A stretch of DNA of 64,000 nt from Enterobacter asburiae (GTDB taxonomy: Bacteria > Pseudomonadota > Gammaproteobacteria > Enterobacterales > Enterobacteriaceae): assembly GCA_011754535.1 (NCBI GenBank), contig JAAQVN010000001.1, forward strand, positions 1,860,001 through 1,924,000, given 5' to 3'. A program made the position numbers and the translations under genes. The notes beneath the pieces were generated by a model. It was not told where the DNA came from. It was given only the letters and a program-made list of their open reading frames with translations, and did no database searches. The number at the start of each line of letters is the position of its first letter. The first letter of the stretch is position 1. Below, in pieces: positions 32,828 through 44,202 of the stretch.

Positions 32828-34261
32828 ATGTTTAAGAATGCATTTGCTAACCTGCAAAAGGTCGGTAAATCGCTGATGCTGCCAGTATCCGTACTGCCTA
32901 TCGCAGGTATCCTGCTGGGTGTCGGTTCTGCTAACTTCAGCTGGCTGCCAGCCGTAGTTTCCCATGTGATGGCTGAAGCAGGCGGTTCCGTCTTTGCTAA
33001 TATGCCTCTGATCTTCGCTATCGGTGTTGCGCTGGGCTTCACCAATAACGACGGCGTTTCTGCGCTGGCTGCAGTGGTTGCTTACGGCATTATGGTGAAA
33101 ACCATGGCCGTGGTTGCGCCACTGGTTCTGCATTTACCGGCAGAAGAGATTGCCGCGAAACACCTGGCAGATACCGGTGTTCTGGGCGGTATCATCTCCG
33201 GTGCGATTGCAGCGTATATGTTCAACCGCTTCTATCGCATCAAGCTGCCTGAGTATCTGGGCTTCTTCGCGGGCAAGCGTTTTGTTCCGATCATCTCTGG
33301 TCTGGCAGCGATTTTCACTGGTGTGATCCTGTCCTTCATCTGGCCACCAATCGGTTCCGCTATCCAGACCTTCTCTCAGTGGGCTGCTTACCAGAACCCG
33401 GTTGTCGCGTTCGGTATCTACGGCTTCATCGAGCGTTGCCTGGTGCCATTCGGTCTGCACCACATCTGGAACGTTCCATTCCAGATGCAGATTGGTGAAT
33501 TCACCAACGCAGCGGGTCAGGTGTTCCACGGCGATATCCCACGTTACATGGCGGGTGACCCAACTGCAGGCAAACTGTCTGGTGGCTTCCTGTTCAAAAT
33601 GTACGGCCTGCCGGCTGCTGCGATTGCTATCTGGCACTCTGCTAAGCCAGAAAACCGTGCAAAAGTGGGCGGTATCATGATCTCCGCAGCGCTGACCTCG
33701 TTCCTGACCGGTATCACCGAGCCGATCGAGTTCTCCTTCATGTTCGTTGCGCCGATCCTGTACATCATCCACGCTGTACTGGCTGGCCTGGCGTTCCCAA
33801 TCTGTATCCTGCTGGGTATGCGTGACGGTACGTCCTTCTCTCACGGCCTGATCGACTTCATCGTTCTGTCCGGTAACAGCAGCAAGCTGTGGCTGTTCCC
33901 AATCGTGGGTGCGTGCTATGCCGTTGTTTACTACACCATCTTCCGCGTGCTGATCAAAGCACTGGACCTGAAAACTCCGGGTCGTGAAGATGCAACAGAA
34001 GACAGCAAAGCAGGTGCGACCAGCGAAATGGCTCCGGCACTGGTTGCCGCGTTCGGCGGTAAAGAGAACATCACTAACCTGGACGCGTGCATCACTCGTC
34101 TGCGTGTGAGCGTTGCTGACGTTGCGAAAGTAGACCAGCCGGGTCTGAAAAAACTGGGCGCAGCAGGCGTGGTTGTTGCAGGTTCGGGCGTTCAGGCAAT
34201 CTTCGGTACTAAATCCGATAACCTGAAAACCGAAATGGATGAGTACATCCGCAACAGCTAA
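32828..34261 (+). CDS. ptsG: Glucose-specific PTS enzyme IICB PtsG
   Basis: PtsG imports and phosphorylates glucose. The N-terminal EIIC domain (about residues 1-385) has around ten membrane segments; [15 protein letters not shown] carries the conserved GITE motif. A short linker joins it to the EIIB domain, whose phosphorylated cysteine is Cys421 in [11 protein letters not shown], at the E. coli position. It is 477 aa, the standard length. The 297-nt upstream region holds CRP-, Mlc- and SgrS-like elements, and a strong terminator follows. Confidence 0.98.
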   Translation: MFKNAFANLQKVGKSLMLPVSVLPIAGILLGVGSANFSWLPAVVSHVMAEAGGSVFANMPLIFAIGVALGFTNNDGVSALAAVVAYGIMVKTMAVVAPLVLHLPAEEIAAKHLADTGVLGGIISGAIAAYMFNRFYRIKLPEYLGFFAGKRFVPIISGLAAIFTGVILSFIWPPIGSAIQTFSQWAAYQNPVVAFGIYGFIERCLVPFGLHHIWNVPFQMQIGEFTNAAGQVFHGDIPRYMAGDPTAGKLSGGFLFKMYGLPAAAIAIWHSAKPENRAKVGGIMISAALTSFLTGITEPIEFSFMFVAPILYIIHAVLAGLAFPICILLGMRDGTSFSHGLIDFIVLSGNSSKLWLFPIVGACYAVVYYTIFRVLIKALDLKTPGREDATEDSKAGATSEMAPALVAAFGGKENITNLDACITRLRVSVADVAKVDQPGLKKLGAAGVVVAGSGVQAIFGTKSDNLKTEMDEYIRNS

Positions 34262-34280
34262 GCTGTGACCTGGGGAGACT

Positions 34281-34308
34281 AAGGCAGCCGAATGGCTGCC
34301 TTTTTTAT
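34281..34308 (+). terminator. Terminator after ptsG
   Basis: AAGGCAGCC, loop GAAT, GGCTGCCTT followed by TTTTATT: a strong intrinsic terminator. Confidence 0.93.
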
Positions 34309-34344
34309 TGCTGTAGTTTGTTGTGCCAGGTGGCGGCTTAACGC

Positions 34345-36534
34345 TCAGAAGTCGTAGCTCGCGCTCAACGAGACGTTCAGCGGCGCGCCATAAACCACGT
34401 AAGAGCCGACGTAGTCGTAATACTCTTTGTCGAACAGGTTGTTAACGTTCGCCTGAACAGCAAAATCTTTGGTCACCTGATAACGGCTGAACAGGTTAAC
34501 CAGCCCGTAGCTGCCTTGCTCTGCGCGGGATTGTCCCGCCGGGCCACCGTCCACATCTGTCCACACTTTGTTCTGCCAGTTTACGCCACCGCCTACCGTC
34601 AGCGCTGGCAGCATTGGCAGTTGATAACGGGTAAACAGCTTCAGTGTCGTGCGCGGCTGATCGGAACTGACAGCGTTGTCGTTCTTATCTTCCGCAATGT
34701 AGCGGGTTGCGCCGAACGTCAGCTGCCAGTTATCGGTCAGGGCGCCGTTTAGCTCGAACTCAATCCCTTTGCTGACCACGCCGTCCAGCGATTCATAAAT
34801 CGACTCACCGCTCGGCATGTAGGTATAGGTGTTGCTCGCCACGTTATCCTGTTCAATACGGAAAATCGCCAGCGAGGTGGTCAGGCGGGTATTGAACCAA
34901 TCCGCTTTTACGCCGGCTTCATAGCTTTTGCCCGTCGTTGGGTCGAGATAGCGTCCGCTGGCGTCACGCTTGTCCTGTGGCTGGAAGATGGAGGTATAGC
35001 TGACGTAGGTCGACCAGTCTTCGTCGATATCGTAGACCAGGCCCGCGTAAGGCGTTACGTCATCTTTGGTGCTTTCAAGACGGGTATCAGGAGAGCCCGC
35101 CGGGTTATAGCGAATGTTGTAGTTGGTGTAGCGCGCCCCGAGGATCAGGTGCAGCGGGTCGGCCAGCGAGAAGCGGGCGGAAGTATAGGCCGATGACTGG
35201 CGGATGTCGTCCTGGCTGTAGAGCTTCCACGGCGTCCACTGCGGATCGGCGATATTCCCGTTCCAGTTTTTGAAATTCCCCACGTCAACCATGCCGTACA
35301 GCGCATCCGGTATTCTGTTGTCATAATGGTTGCGCTGTCGGCTGAAGCTGCCGCCAAACATCATCTCGTGCTGACGGCCGAAAAGATCGAAGCCGCCGCG
35401 CAGGAAGGCATCAACCGCATCCTGTTTGCGTTCACCTTTGTTCCAGCCGCCGTAGCCCACCATGCCCGCACCGGTCTGTTTATCGGGATAGCCGGACATA
35501 TACATCAGCTTGCTGTCGAAGTTGGTCTCCGCGTGCATGCCGTTGACGTGCGCTTCCCAGCCGTTATCGAAACGCTGCGTCAGGTTAGCGAAGATGCGGG
35601 TACTGTCCTTGTCCGAGTAGGCCCAGTCAGGCGCGACGGTCTGGCTACGGCTGTAATCGGTTTTACTGCCGTCGCTGTACCAGGTCGGCAGCCCGCCCCA
35701 GGTAGGATCGGCGGTGTGGCTTTCCTGATACTCATACCCCACTGAGAGGGTCGTGCTGTCGGTGACGTCAGCATCCATCACGCCGTAAAGGAACTTCTTC
35801 CGGTAGTGATAGTTGTCCACGAAGCTGTCGTTGTCCTGATAGCCCGTAATCAGGCGTCCCCGCACCTTCCCGGACTCCACCAGCGGTGCCTGCAGATCCA
35901 GCACGTAGCGCTGTTTGTCCCAACTGCCGTAGCTGGCGGAGACATTGCCTTTGAATTCATTGCTGTCTGCATGTTTGCGCACCATATTGACGTACGCCGC
36001 CGGGTTGCCGGTACCGGACATCAGCCCGGTTGCGCCGCGGACCACTTCGATACGGTTGTAAATCGCGGTATCGGCGGCAGTGTCGCCGAAGTTCCACACT
36101 TCGCTGATGGAGGTTGGCAGGTCGTCAAAGGCGTAGTTGCTGACGAAAAATCCGCGTGAATAAAATACGGTACGGTCGCTGTCCTGGACCTGCGCCGTTA
36201 CGCCAGTCGTGTTGTTTAACACCTGGCCGATAGACTGCAGGTTCTGATCCGCCATGCGCTGTTGGCTAATGACGCTAACGGACTGCGGAATATCGCGGGG
36301 CACGAGGAGCAGTTTGGTCCCCGTGGTAGTGGTCTTTACGCTGTAATCCCGATCCTGCCCGCTGGAGGCATCCGGGACGCTATCGAAACCGCCATCAACC
36401 ACAACGGTATCTTCGCCTGTGGAGGCGGCAAAACTCACGGCTGGCATCAATGCCATGGCAATACAGGCTGCCAGCAACGAAGGCGTTGCGACAGACTGAC
36501 GTTGCCCATCCCTGGTGTGATGATTGAAAGACAT
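34345..36534 (-). CDS. fhuE: Ferric-coprogen/rhodotorulate TonB-dependent receptor FhuE
   Basis: This is an outer-membrane TonB-dependent siderophore receptor. A signal peptide ends SFA (about residue 36), followed by the TonB box DTVVV (42-46), a plug domain (DIPQSVSVISQQRM, VEVVRGATGLMSGTGNPAA) and a 22-strand barrel ending in a terminal Phe (SLSASYDF). The ATG at 36534 gives 729 aa, the length of E. coli FhuE, with AAGGG in front; the TTG two codons upstream is rejected. The ptsG-fhuE adjacency matches E. coli, but the protein is clearly less conserved than its neighbours, so its ligand range may differ. An imperfect palindrome upstream may be its operator. Confidence 0.85.
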   Translation of the reverse strand: MSFNHHTRDGQRQSVATPSLLAACIAMALMPAVSFAASTGEDTVVVDGGFDSVPDASSGQDRDYSVKTTTTGTKLLLVPRDIPQSVSVISQQRMADQNLQSIGQVLNNTTGVTAQVQDSDRTVFYSRGFFVSNYAFDDLPTSISEVWNFGDTAADTAIYNRIEVVRGATGLMSGTGNPAAYVNMVRKHADSNEFKGNVSASYGSWDKQRYVLDLQAPLVESGKVRGRLITGYQDNDSFVDNYHYRKKFLYGVMDADVTDSTTLSVGYEYQESHTADPTWGGLPTWYSDGSKTDYSRSQTVAPDWAYSDKDSTRIFANLTQRFDNGWEAHVNGMHAETNFDSKLMYMSGYPDKQTGAGMVGYGGWNKGERKQDAVDAFLRGGFDLFGRQHEMMFGGSFSRQRNHYDNRIPDALYGMVDVGNFKNWNGNIADPQWTPWKLYSQDDIRQSSAYTSARFSLADPLHLILGARYTNYNIRYNPAGSPDTRLESTKDDVTPYAGLVYDIDEDWSTYVSYTSIFQPQDKRDASGRYLDPTTGKSYEAGVKADWFNTRLTTSLAIFRIEQDNVASNTYTYMPSGESIYESLDGVVSKGIEFELNGALTDNWQLTFGATRYIAEDKNDNAVSSDQPRTTLKLFTRYQLPMLPALTVGGGVNWQNKVWTDVDGGPAGQSRAEQGSYGLVNLFSRYQVTKDFAVQANVNNLFDKEYYDYVGSYVVYGAPLNVSLSASYDF

Positions 36535-36885
36535 TATCAAACCCTTAATGAACGGTGAAGGTTAGCTGCGTCAGTCCCGAAGACACGGTCTGACGTCGTT
36601 TTCTATGTTAAAAATGCGCATGAAAATGCAAATGCGAAATATACGCATTGCTATTAATGCTGTAAACAGATGTGTCGAGCGGAACTGAAATAATGTTTCA
36701 GCTCGTTTAGACGCGCGAGCGGTCACTCTTCAGTCAGCTGATGAATATTCAACAAAGAATTCGGGGGAGGAGGTTGAAAGGACAGGAGAAACTCGCTCAT
36801 ACTCATGAATTGTGTCGCGCACTCATTCAGAGAGTGTGTTAACAGCGGACGCACCACGCCAGATTTAACAAAAAAGGAAAAGGTC
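36535..36885. promoter_or_regulatory. Divergent fhuE/hinT intergenic region
   Basis: This is a 351-nt region without a convincing gene. Near fhuE it is AT-rich; AATGCG (36631-36636) and CGCATT (36644-36649) are the core of a longer imperfect palindrome at 36627-36653. The match to the Fur consensus is poor (about 8 of 19 by eye), though fhuE is Fur-regulated in E. coli. The hinT half holds its leader with AAAAAGGAAAAGG before the ATG. Confidence 0.45.
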
Positions 36886-37245
36886 ATGGCCGAAGAAACG
36901 ATTTTCAGTAAAATTATTCGCCGCGAAATCCCGTCGGATATCGTCTATCAGGATGAACTGGTAACGGCTTTCCGGGACATTTCCCCTCAGGCACCGACAC
37001 ACATCCTTATCATTCCCAATATTCTGATTCCGACCGTAAACGACGTAAAAACCGAGCATGAAGTGGCATTAGGTCGTATGCTGACGGTGGCTGCGAAAAT
37101 TGCCGAGCAGGAAGGCATAGCGGAAGACGGCTATCGACTGATCATGAACTGTAATCGTCACGGCGGCCAGGAAGTTTATCATATTCACATGCATCTGCTG
37201 GGTGGACGTCCGCTGGGACCGATGCTGGCTCACAAAGGTCTGTAA
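36886..37245 (+). CDS. hinT: Purine nucleoside phosphoramidase HinT
   Basis: HinT is a HIT-family hydrolase of nucleoside 5'-phosphoramidates such as AMP-lysine. The HIT motif HIHMHLLGG spans residues 99-107, with the catalytic central His101. It is 119 aa from the ATG at 36886 ([18 protein letters not shown]), the E. coli length; the 27-codon extension upstream is rejected because AAAAGGAAAAGG marks this ATG. It heads the hinT-ycfL-lpoB-thiK-nagZ-ycfP run, with ycfL starting 1 nt after its stop. Confidence 0.97.
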   Translation: MAEETIFSKIIRREIPSDIVYQDELVTAFRDISPQAPTHILIIPNILIPTVNDVKTEHEVALGRMLTVAAKIAEQEGIAEDGYRLIMNCNRHGGQEVYHIHMHLLGGRPLGPMLAHKGL

Positions 37246-37246
37246 C

Positions 37247-37621
37247 ATGTTTAAAGGGCGTATTGCAGCGCTGGTAATGACGATGATGATTGTAGGATGC
37301 AGCACGCGTCCGGCGATCCCCGTGAGCGATGAACAGACGCTGGTGATGGAATCCTCCGTGCTGGCCGCGGGCATTACGGCGCAACAGCCCGCGTTAACGA
37401 TCAGTGAAATTAAGTCTTCTGCTTCCTCTGCGCTCTTTAACGAAAGAAATGAACCTGTAACGGTCCACTACCGTTTTTTCTGGTATGACGTAAGAGGTCT
37501 TGAGATGCATCCGCTGGAGGCGCCGCGCAGCGTCACCCTTCCGGCAAGGTCGTCGGTAACGCTCTATGACAGCGCCAGCTATCTGGGTGCGCATAAGGTG
37601 AGACTTTATCTTTATCTGTAA
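37247..37621 (+). CDS. ycfL: YcfL family outer-membrane lipoprotein
   Basis: This is a small lipoprotein of the YcfL family with no established biochemical function. A hydrophobic signal ends in the lipobox IVGC, giving acylated Cys18 in the mature start CSTRPAIPVSDEQ. The residue after Cys is Ser, so sorting to the outer membrane by Lol is expected. The body has ASSALFNERNEPVTVHYRFFWYD and ends AHKVRLYLYL, both conserved in E. coli YcfL. It is 124 aa. It starts 1 nt after hinT and is followed 10 nt later by lpoB, which suggests an envelope role. Confidence 0.93.
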   Translation: MFKGRIAALVMTMMIVGCSTRPAIPVSDEQTLVMESSVLAAGITAQQPALTISEIKSSASSALFNERNEPVTVHYRFFWYDVRGLEMHPLEAPRSVTLPARSSVTLYDSASYLGAHKVRLYLYL

Positions 37622-37631
37622 GGGGTGAACC

Positions 37632-38259
37632 TTGATTAAAAATTTGAGCCGTTATGCGCTCGTGACAGCTTTCGCTCTGTTCCTTGCAGGGTGTGTGACC
37701 CGTACTGAACAGCCTGCGCCCGTGGAAGAGGCTAAACCGGGTACTAAACAGCCGACGACGCCAACGCAGCCGCAGCCAACCGTGCCGTCGGTACCGTCGA
37801 TTCCGTCCCAGCCTGGCCCGATTGAACATCCGGACCAGACGTCACAGCCTGCGCCGCGCGTGCGCCACTATGACTGGAACGGTGCGATGCAGCCGATGGT
37901 CGGCAAAATGCTGCAGGCTCAGGGCGTGACGGCAGGCAGCGTGCTGCTGGTCGATAGCGTGAACAACCGTACCAACGGTTCGCTGAACGCGGGCGAAGCG
38001 ACAGAAACGCTGCGCAACGCTCTGGCAAACAACGGTAAGTTTACGCTGGTCTCTGCTCAGCAGCTCGCGGTAGCCAAACAGCAGCTGGGGTTGTCGCCGC
38101 AGGATAGTCTCGGCACCCGCAGCAAGGCGATTGGCATTGCCCGCAACGTTGGCGCACAGTATGTGCTGTACTCTAACGCGACCGGCAACGTGAATACCCC
38201 AGCCCTGCAAATGCAGCTGATGCTGGTTCAGACAGGCGAAATTATCTGGTCAGGTAAAG

Positions 38260-38279
<20 letters not shown>
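37632..38279 (+). CDS. lpoB: Penicillin-binding protein activator LpoB
   Basis: LpoB is the outer-membrane lipoprotein that spans the periplasm to activate PBP1b. The lipobox LAGC gives acylated Cys21. A Pro/Gln/Thr-rich flexible linker (about residues 35-75) reaches through the periplasm, followed by the globular domain starting [13 protein letters not shown]. It is 215 aa (213 in E. coli). The start is TTG at 37632, with GGGGTG in front; no ATG fits. Its last 20 nt overlap thiK. Confidence 0.95.
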
Positions 38280-40121
<1,842 letters not shown>

Positions 40122-40155
40122 ACCCTCCCGGAAGGCGTAGCGTGGTGAGAAGACA

Positions 40156-40698
40156 ATGATCATCTATTTACACGGTTTTGACTCAAACAGTCCTGGTAAT
40201 CATGAGAAAGTGCTGCAGCTGCAGTTTATCGATCCTGATGTACGGTTGATCAGCTACAGCACGCGCCATCCAAAGCATGATATGCAGCATCTGCTCAAAG
40301 AGGTGGACAAAATGCTGCAGCTCAACGTTGACGACCGCCCGTTGATTTGCGGCGTGGGGCTGGGTGGCTACTGGGCGGAGCGGATTGGTTTCCTGTGCGA
40401 CATCCGCCAGGTGGTCTTCAATCCTAACCTTTTCCCGAACGAGAACATGGAAGGCAAGATCGACCGCCCGGAAGAGTATGTCGATATTGCGACCAAATGC
40501 GTCAGCAATTTTCGGGAGAAGAACCGTGACCGCTGCCTGGTGATCCTGTCGCGTAATGATGAGGCGCTCAACAGCCACCGGGCTGCAGAACTCCTGCATC
40601 ATTACTATGAGATAGTCTGGGACGAAGAGCAGACCCACAAGTTCAAAAACATCTCCCCGCACCTCCAGCGCATCAAAGCCTTTAAAACACTGGGCTAA
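40156..40698 (+). CDS. ycfP: Alpha/beta-hydrolase-like protein YcfP (UPF0227)
   Basis: This conserved 180-aa protein of the UPF0227 family starts with [14 protein letters not shown], a typical alpha/beta-hydrolase oxyanion loop. The expected nucleophile elbow reads CGVGLGGYW: glycine and leucine stand where a GxSxG serine would be. It may therefore lack classical esterase activity or use a different residue. SRNDEAL and the C-terminal THKFKN supply an Asp and a His of a possible triad. The length matches E. coli. It ends the hinT-ycfP run, 34 nt after nagZ and before a strong terminator. Confidence 0.93.
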   Translation: MIIYLHGFDSNSPGNHEKVLQLQFIDPDVRLISYSTRHPKHDMQHLLKEVDKMLQLNVDDRPLICGVGLGGYWAERIGFLCDIRQVVFNPNLFPNENMEGKIDRPEEYVDIATKCVSNFREKNRDRCLVILSRNDEALNSHRAAELLHHYYEIVWDEEQTHKFKNISPHLQRIKAFKTLG

Positions 40699-40717
40699 AC
40701 CACAGCCTGCCACTTCA

Positions 40718-40754
40718 GAAACCCGGTCGCGAACGCGCACCGGGTTTCTTTTTG
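40718..40754 (+). terminator. Terminator after ycfP
   Basis: GAAACCCGGT pairs with ACCGGGTTTC around an 11-nt loop, followed by TTTTTG. The position fits the end of the hinT-ycfP transcript. Confidence 0.88.
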
Positions 40755-40786
40755 TCCAGAATTGTCTACTTTTAAGCCATCAAAAC

Positions 40787-40800
40787 TTGATGCATATCAA
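40787..40800 (+). promoter_or_regulatory. Perfect FNR site upstream of ndh
   Basis: TTGAT, GCAT, ATCAA is an exact match to the FNR consensus TTGAT-N4-ATCAA. In E. coli FNR represses ndh anaerobically from sites in this region. A second, weaker TTGGTATGACCAA-like element follows at 40803-40816. Confidence 0.88.
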
Positions 40801-40935
40801 TTTTGGTATGACCAATGCGCCTGACGTGTTATTCTCAATGCACCTGAATGGTTTCAGTGCTGTAACCTGTTGTTAATTAAGGATTATTTTCATAACTTTT
40901 AATTAACAATTGGTTAATAATTTGAGGGGGTCACG

Positions 40936-42240
40936 TTGACTACGCCATTGAAAAAGATAGTGATTGTAGGCGGTGGTGCTGGCGGGCTGGAGCTGGCCAC
41001 ACAGTTGGGCAAGAAGCTGGGGCGCGGTAAAAAAGCCAAAATCACGCTGGTGGATCGTAACCACAGTCACCTGTGGAAACCGCTGCTGCACGAAGTGGCG
41101 ACCGGCTCACTGGATGAGGGCGTGGACGCGCTGAGCTATCTGGCGCACGCGCGCAACCATCATTTCCAGTTCCAGTTGGGCTCGGTGGTGGACATCAACC
41201 GTGAGAGCAAAACCATTACCCTGGCCGAGCTGCGTGATGAAAAAGGCGAGCTGCTGGTTCCTGAGCGTAAACTGCCGTATGACACGCTGGTGATGGCGCT
41301 CGGCAGTACCTCCAACGACTTCAACACGCCGGGCGTTAAAGAGCACTGTATCTTCCTCGATAACCCGCACCAGGCGCGTCGTTTCCATCAGGAAATGCTG
41401 AACCTGTTCCTGAAGTACACCAGCAATCTGGGTGCGAATGGCAAGGTTAACATTGCCATTGTCGGCGGCGGCGCGACGGGCGTTGAGCTGTCCGCGGAGC
41501 TGCACAATGCGGTGAAACAGCTGCACAGCTACGGTTACAAAGGGTTAACTAACGAAGCGCTGAACGTCACGCTGGTTGAAGCGGGTGAGCGTATTCTGCC
41601 TGCGCTGCCTCCGCGCATTTCCGGCGCAGCGCACAATGAACTGACGAAACTGGGCGTGCGCGTCCTGACGCAGACCATGGTGACCAGCGCTGACGAAGGT
41701 GGACTGCACACCAAAGACGGCGAGTACATCAAAGCGGATCTGATGGTCTGGGCGGCAGGTATCAAAGCGCCTGACTTTATGAAAGAGATCGGCGGTCTGG
41801 AGACGAACCGCATTAACCAGCTGGTTACGGAGCCAACGCTGCAAACCACGCGTGACCCTGATATTTTTGCTATTGGTGACTGTGCCTCCTGCGCGCGTCC
41901 TGAAGGGGGCTTCGTGCCGCCGCGTGCTCAGGCCGCTCACCAGATGGCAAGCCTGGTGCTGCACAATATTCTGGCGCAGTACAAAGGTAAGCCAATGAAG
42001 GCGTATATCTATAAAGACCACGGTTCCCTGGTATCGCTGTCAAACTTCTCTACCGTCGGTAGCCTGATGGGTAACCTGATGCGTGGCTCGATGATGGTGG
42101 AAGGGCGCATTGCACGCTTCGTGTATATCTCCCTGTACCGTATGCACCAGATCGCGCTGCACGGCTACTTTAAAACGGGCCTGATGATGCTGGTGGGCAG
42201 AATCAACCGCGTCATTCGTCCGCGTCTGAAGCTGCACTAA
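40936..42240 (+). CDS. ndh: NADH:quinone dehydrogenase II (NDH-2)
   Basis: Ndh is the non-proton-pumping, single-subunit NADH dehydrogenase of the aerobic respiratory chain, attached to the inner face of the membrane. The FAD-binding [10 protein letters not shown] (about residues 12-21), the NADH-binding [14 protein letters not shown] and the second FAD motif DIFAIGDCA are intact. The C-terminal amphipathic, Arg-rich region is the membrane anchor. It is 434 aa, as in E. coli. The start is TTG at 40936, with GAGGGGG in front. A perfect FNR box lies upstream. Confidence 0.97.
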   Translation: MTTPLKKIVIVGGGAGGLELATQLGKKLGRGKKAKITLVDRNHSHLWKPLLHEVATGSLDEGVDALSYLAHARNHHFQFQLGSVVDINRESKTITLAELRDEKGELLVPERKLPYDTLVMALGSTSNDFNTPGVKEHCIFLDNPHQARRFHQEMLNLFLKYTSNLGANGKVNIAIVGGGATGVELSAELHNAVKQLHSYGYKGLTNEALNVTLVEAGERILPALPPRISGAAHNELTKLGVRVLTQTMVTSADEGGLHTKDGEYIKADLMVWAAGIKAPDFMKEIGGLETNRINQLVTEPTLQTTRDPDIFAIGDCASCARPEGGFVPPRAQAAHQMASLVLHNILAQYKGKPMKAYIYKDHGSLVSLSNFSTVGSLMGNLMRGSMMVEGRIARFVYISLYRMHQIALHGYFKTGLMMLVGRINRVIRPRLKLH

Positions 42241-42246
42241 TCTTTC

Positions 42247-42277
42247 ACTCCCTCCGGGCCCTCCGGGGGGAGTTTTT
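42247..42277 (+). terminator. Terminator after ndh
   Basis: ACTCCCTCCGG pairs with CCGGGGGGAGT (one G-U pair) around GCCCT, followed by TTTTT. Confidence 0.85.
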
Positions 42278-42433
42278 AGCATATCATGCTGCTCGTCGTG
42301 GATTAGGGACTTAAGAATTCTCCTAAACACGATATATCTCTCCCCGATGTCCCCTTTTTGAGCCTTTGTCTTATTGGCGAAGCCGCGCCTCCATTGCAGA
42401 ATTGTTACCAATAGCAACAAAGGAGGAAGTCCC

Positions 42434-42973
42434 GTGAATAAATCAATGTTGGCGGGTATAGGGATTGGTGTCGCAGCTGCGTTAGGTGTGGCAGCTGTTG
42501 CCAGTCTCAACGTTTTAGATCGCGGCCCGCAGTATGCGCAGGTGGTTTCCGCAACGCCTATTAAAGAAACCGTAAAAACCCCTCGTCAGGAGTGTCGTAA
42601 CGTCTCCGTAACCCATCGTCGTCCGGTACAGGATGAAAACCGTATTGCCGGCTCTGTTCTCGGCGCGGTAGCGGGTGGGGTGATTGGTCACCAGTTCGGC
42701 GGCGGCCGGGGCAAAGATGTGGCGACCGTGGTCGGCGCGCTGGGTGGCGGCTATGCCGGTAACCAGGTGCAGGGCGCGATGCAGGATAATGATACCTACA
42801 CTACGACTCAGCAGCGCTGCAAAACCGTCTATGACAAGTCGGAGAAAATGCTGGGTTATGACGTGACGTATAAAATTGGCGATCAGCAGGGCAAAATCCG
42901 CATGGATAAAGACCCGGGTACCCAAATTCCACTGGATGGAAATGGTCAGCTGGTACTGAACAACAAAGCGTAA
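42434..42973 (+). CDS. ycfJ: Glycine-zipper protein YcfJ
   Basis: YcfJ is a small envelope protein of unknown function. An N-terminal hydrophobic anchor (MLAGIGIGVAAALGVAAVA) is followed by a conserved pair of cysteines (QECRNV, QQRCKTV) and a glycine-zipper segment with GAVAGGVIGHQFGGG (about residues 78-92). It has no lipobox. It is 179 aa with the GTG at 42434, the E. coli length, preceded by AGGAGG; the ORF extension upstream of this is rejected. Confidence 0.94.
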   Translation: MNKSMLAGIGIGVAAALGVAAVASLNVLDRGPQYAQVVSATPIKETVKTPRQECRNVSVTHRRPVQDENRIAGSVLGAVAGGVIGHQFGGGRGKDVATVVGALGGGYAGNQVQGAMQDNDTYTTTQQRCKTVYDKSEKMLGYDVTYKIGDQQGKIRMDKDPGTQIPLDGNGQLVLNNKA

Positions 42974-42993
42974 AAAAGATGTTCTCTGAATTT

Positions 42994-43031
42994 AGCTCCT
43001 CATGCGCTCAGGCTGAGGAGCTTTTTTTTTT
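42994..43031. terminator. Terminator between convergent ycfJ and comR
   Basis: AGCTCCTCA, an 11-nt loop and TGAGGAGCT are followed by a ten-base T-run. It terminates ycfJ strongly and lies at the 3' end of comR. Confidence 0.92.
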
Positions 43032-43666
43032 CAGATTTTCAGTAGCTCAGGCCACAGCCGCAGCGTGGTGTCGCTAATATTCTGCAGCTTTTCCAGCGTC
43101 GCCCCTTCACGGGCGCTGATCGACATCCCCTGCAAAATACAGCTCAGGTATTGCGCCAACAGCTGAGGATTGCATTGCGCAGGGATTTCACCGCGCTGCT
43201 GGCGCTGAGCCAGAAATGCGCTGAGCGTCTCTTCCTGCATTGCATGACGCGATTTCACCGTATTGGCGATCTCTTTCGACGCCGCCGCCAGGGTGGCAGA
43301 GGTGTTAATCATAAAGCAGCCCGCGGGCGTCTCTTTACTGGTGAAACAGGTGGCAACGGCGGTGAAGTAATCCCGTAGTGCCTGTTCAACGCTTTTCTCT
43401 TCACAAAATAGCTGCGCTTCGTGTTTCGCCGCAAAGCGCGAAATGTACCTGTCCAGCACCGCCCTGAACAGCCCCTCTTTATTGGTAAATTCAGCATAAA
43501 GCGTCGGCGCTTTGGCTCCGGTGGCTTCTACCAGATCGGAAAGCGAGGTCGCTTCATACCCATGTTGCCAGAAGAGAGTCATGGCCTTATCAAGCGCTGC
43601 ATCCCTGTCAAACACTTTTGGTCGGCCACGGCTTTTCTTCGCACAACTCGTGACGTCGGTTGTCAT
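43031..43666 (-). CDS. comR: TetR-family copper-responsive repressor ComR
   Basis: ComR (YcfQ) is a TetR repressor that in E. coli controls bhsA (comC) and is relieved by copper. The helix-turn-helix is TSLSDLVEATGAKAPTLYAEF (split around residues 40-60), after the usual RGRPKVFDRDAALDKAM lead-in. It is 211 aa, one longer than in E. coli. A Cys pair (GCFMIN, LSCILQG) in the ligand domain is conserved with E. coli only in part. It diverges from bhsA, its known target, with a 244-nt gap carrying a good promoter. Confidence 0.93.
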   Translation of the reverse strand: MTTDVTSCAKKSRGRPKVFDRDAALDKAMTLFWQHGYEATSLSDLVEATGAKAPTLYAEFTNKEGLFRAVLDRYISRFAAKHEAQLFCEEKSVEQALRDYFTAVATCFTSKETPAGCFMINTSATLAAASKEIANTVKSRHAMQEETLSAFLAQRQQRGEIPAQCNPQLLAQYLSCILQGMSISAREGATLEKLQNISDTTLRLWPELLKI

Positions 43667-43816
43667 TTGCCGTTGGTCCTCTGTTGGTTTGTTGAATGAC
43701 CATTATAAAAATAAACGCTACCCACCACCAGTGCAGAATGCTTAAAAATAAATTAATCATATATGTATGAAAAATAACGACTTTAAAATTTAATTAATGC
43801 TCGTTATAAAAATATG

Positions 43817-43846
43817 TTGACGCGTGAGCTGGATCACACTTATGAT
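43817..43846 (+). promoter_or_regulatory. Probable bhsA promoter and comR operator region
   Basis: TTGACG, an 18-nt spacer and TATGAT form a good sigma-70 promoter 65 nt before bhsA. Immediately downstream, CTATC (43851) and GATAG (43871) form an inverted pair around the likely start site, a reasonable place for ComR to bind. Confidence 0.6.
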
Positions 43847-43910
43847 TTACCTATCGATCGTTAACTAAATAGATAGCGACCTCCAAATTCATCTGCCAAA
43901 GGTAAACATT

Positions 43911-44168
43911 ATGAAAAACGTAAAAACCCTCATCGCTGCTGCTGTCCTGAGTTCACTCTCTTTCGCAAGCTTTGCTGCTGTACAGGTACAATCCACTCCA
44001 GCCGATCAACATAAAGTCGGGACGATCTCTGCGTCTGCCGGGACTAACCTGGGCTCACTGGAAGATCAGCTGGCGCAAAAAGCGGAAGCAATGGGTGCAA
44101 AATCTTACCGCATCACTTCTGTGACCGGTCCTAACACCCTGCACGGCACCGCTGTAATCTACAAATAA
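43911..44168 (+). CDS. bhsA: Multiple-stress outer-membrane protein BhsA
   Basis: BhsA (YcfR/ComC) is a DUF1471 (YhcN-like) protein linked to stress resistance, surface hydrophobicity and lower copper permeability. A signal peptide ending FASFA is followed by the 63-residue DUF1471 domain with GTISASAGTNLGSLEDQLAQ and RITSVTGPNTLHGTAVIYK. It is 85 aa, identical in length to E. coli. comR is divergent. A bidirectional terminator separates it from ldtC. Confidence 0.96.
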   Translation: MKNVKTLIAAAVLSSLSFASFAAVQVQSTPADQHKVGTISASAGTNLGSLEDQLAQKAEAMGAKSYRITSVTGPNTLHGTAVIYK

Positions 44169-44202
44169 GCCGGGCATAAACCCTCACTTATGCCACTGCA
44201 AT

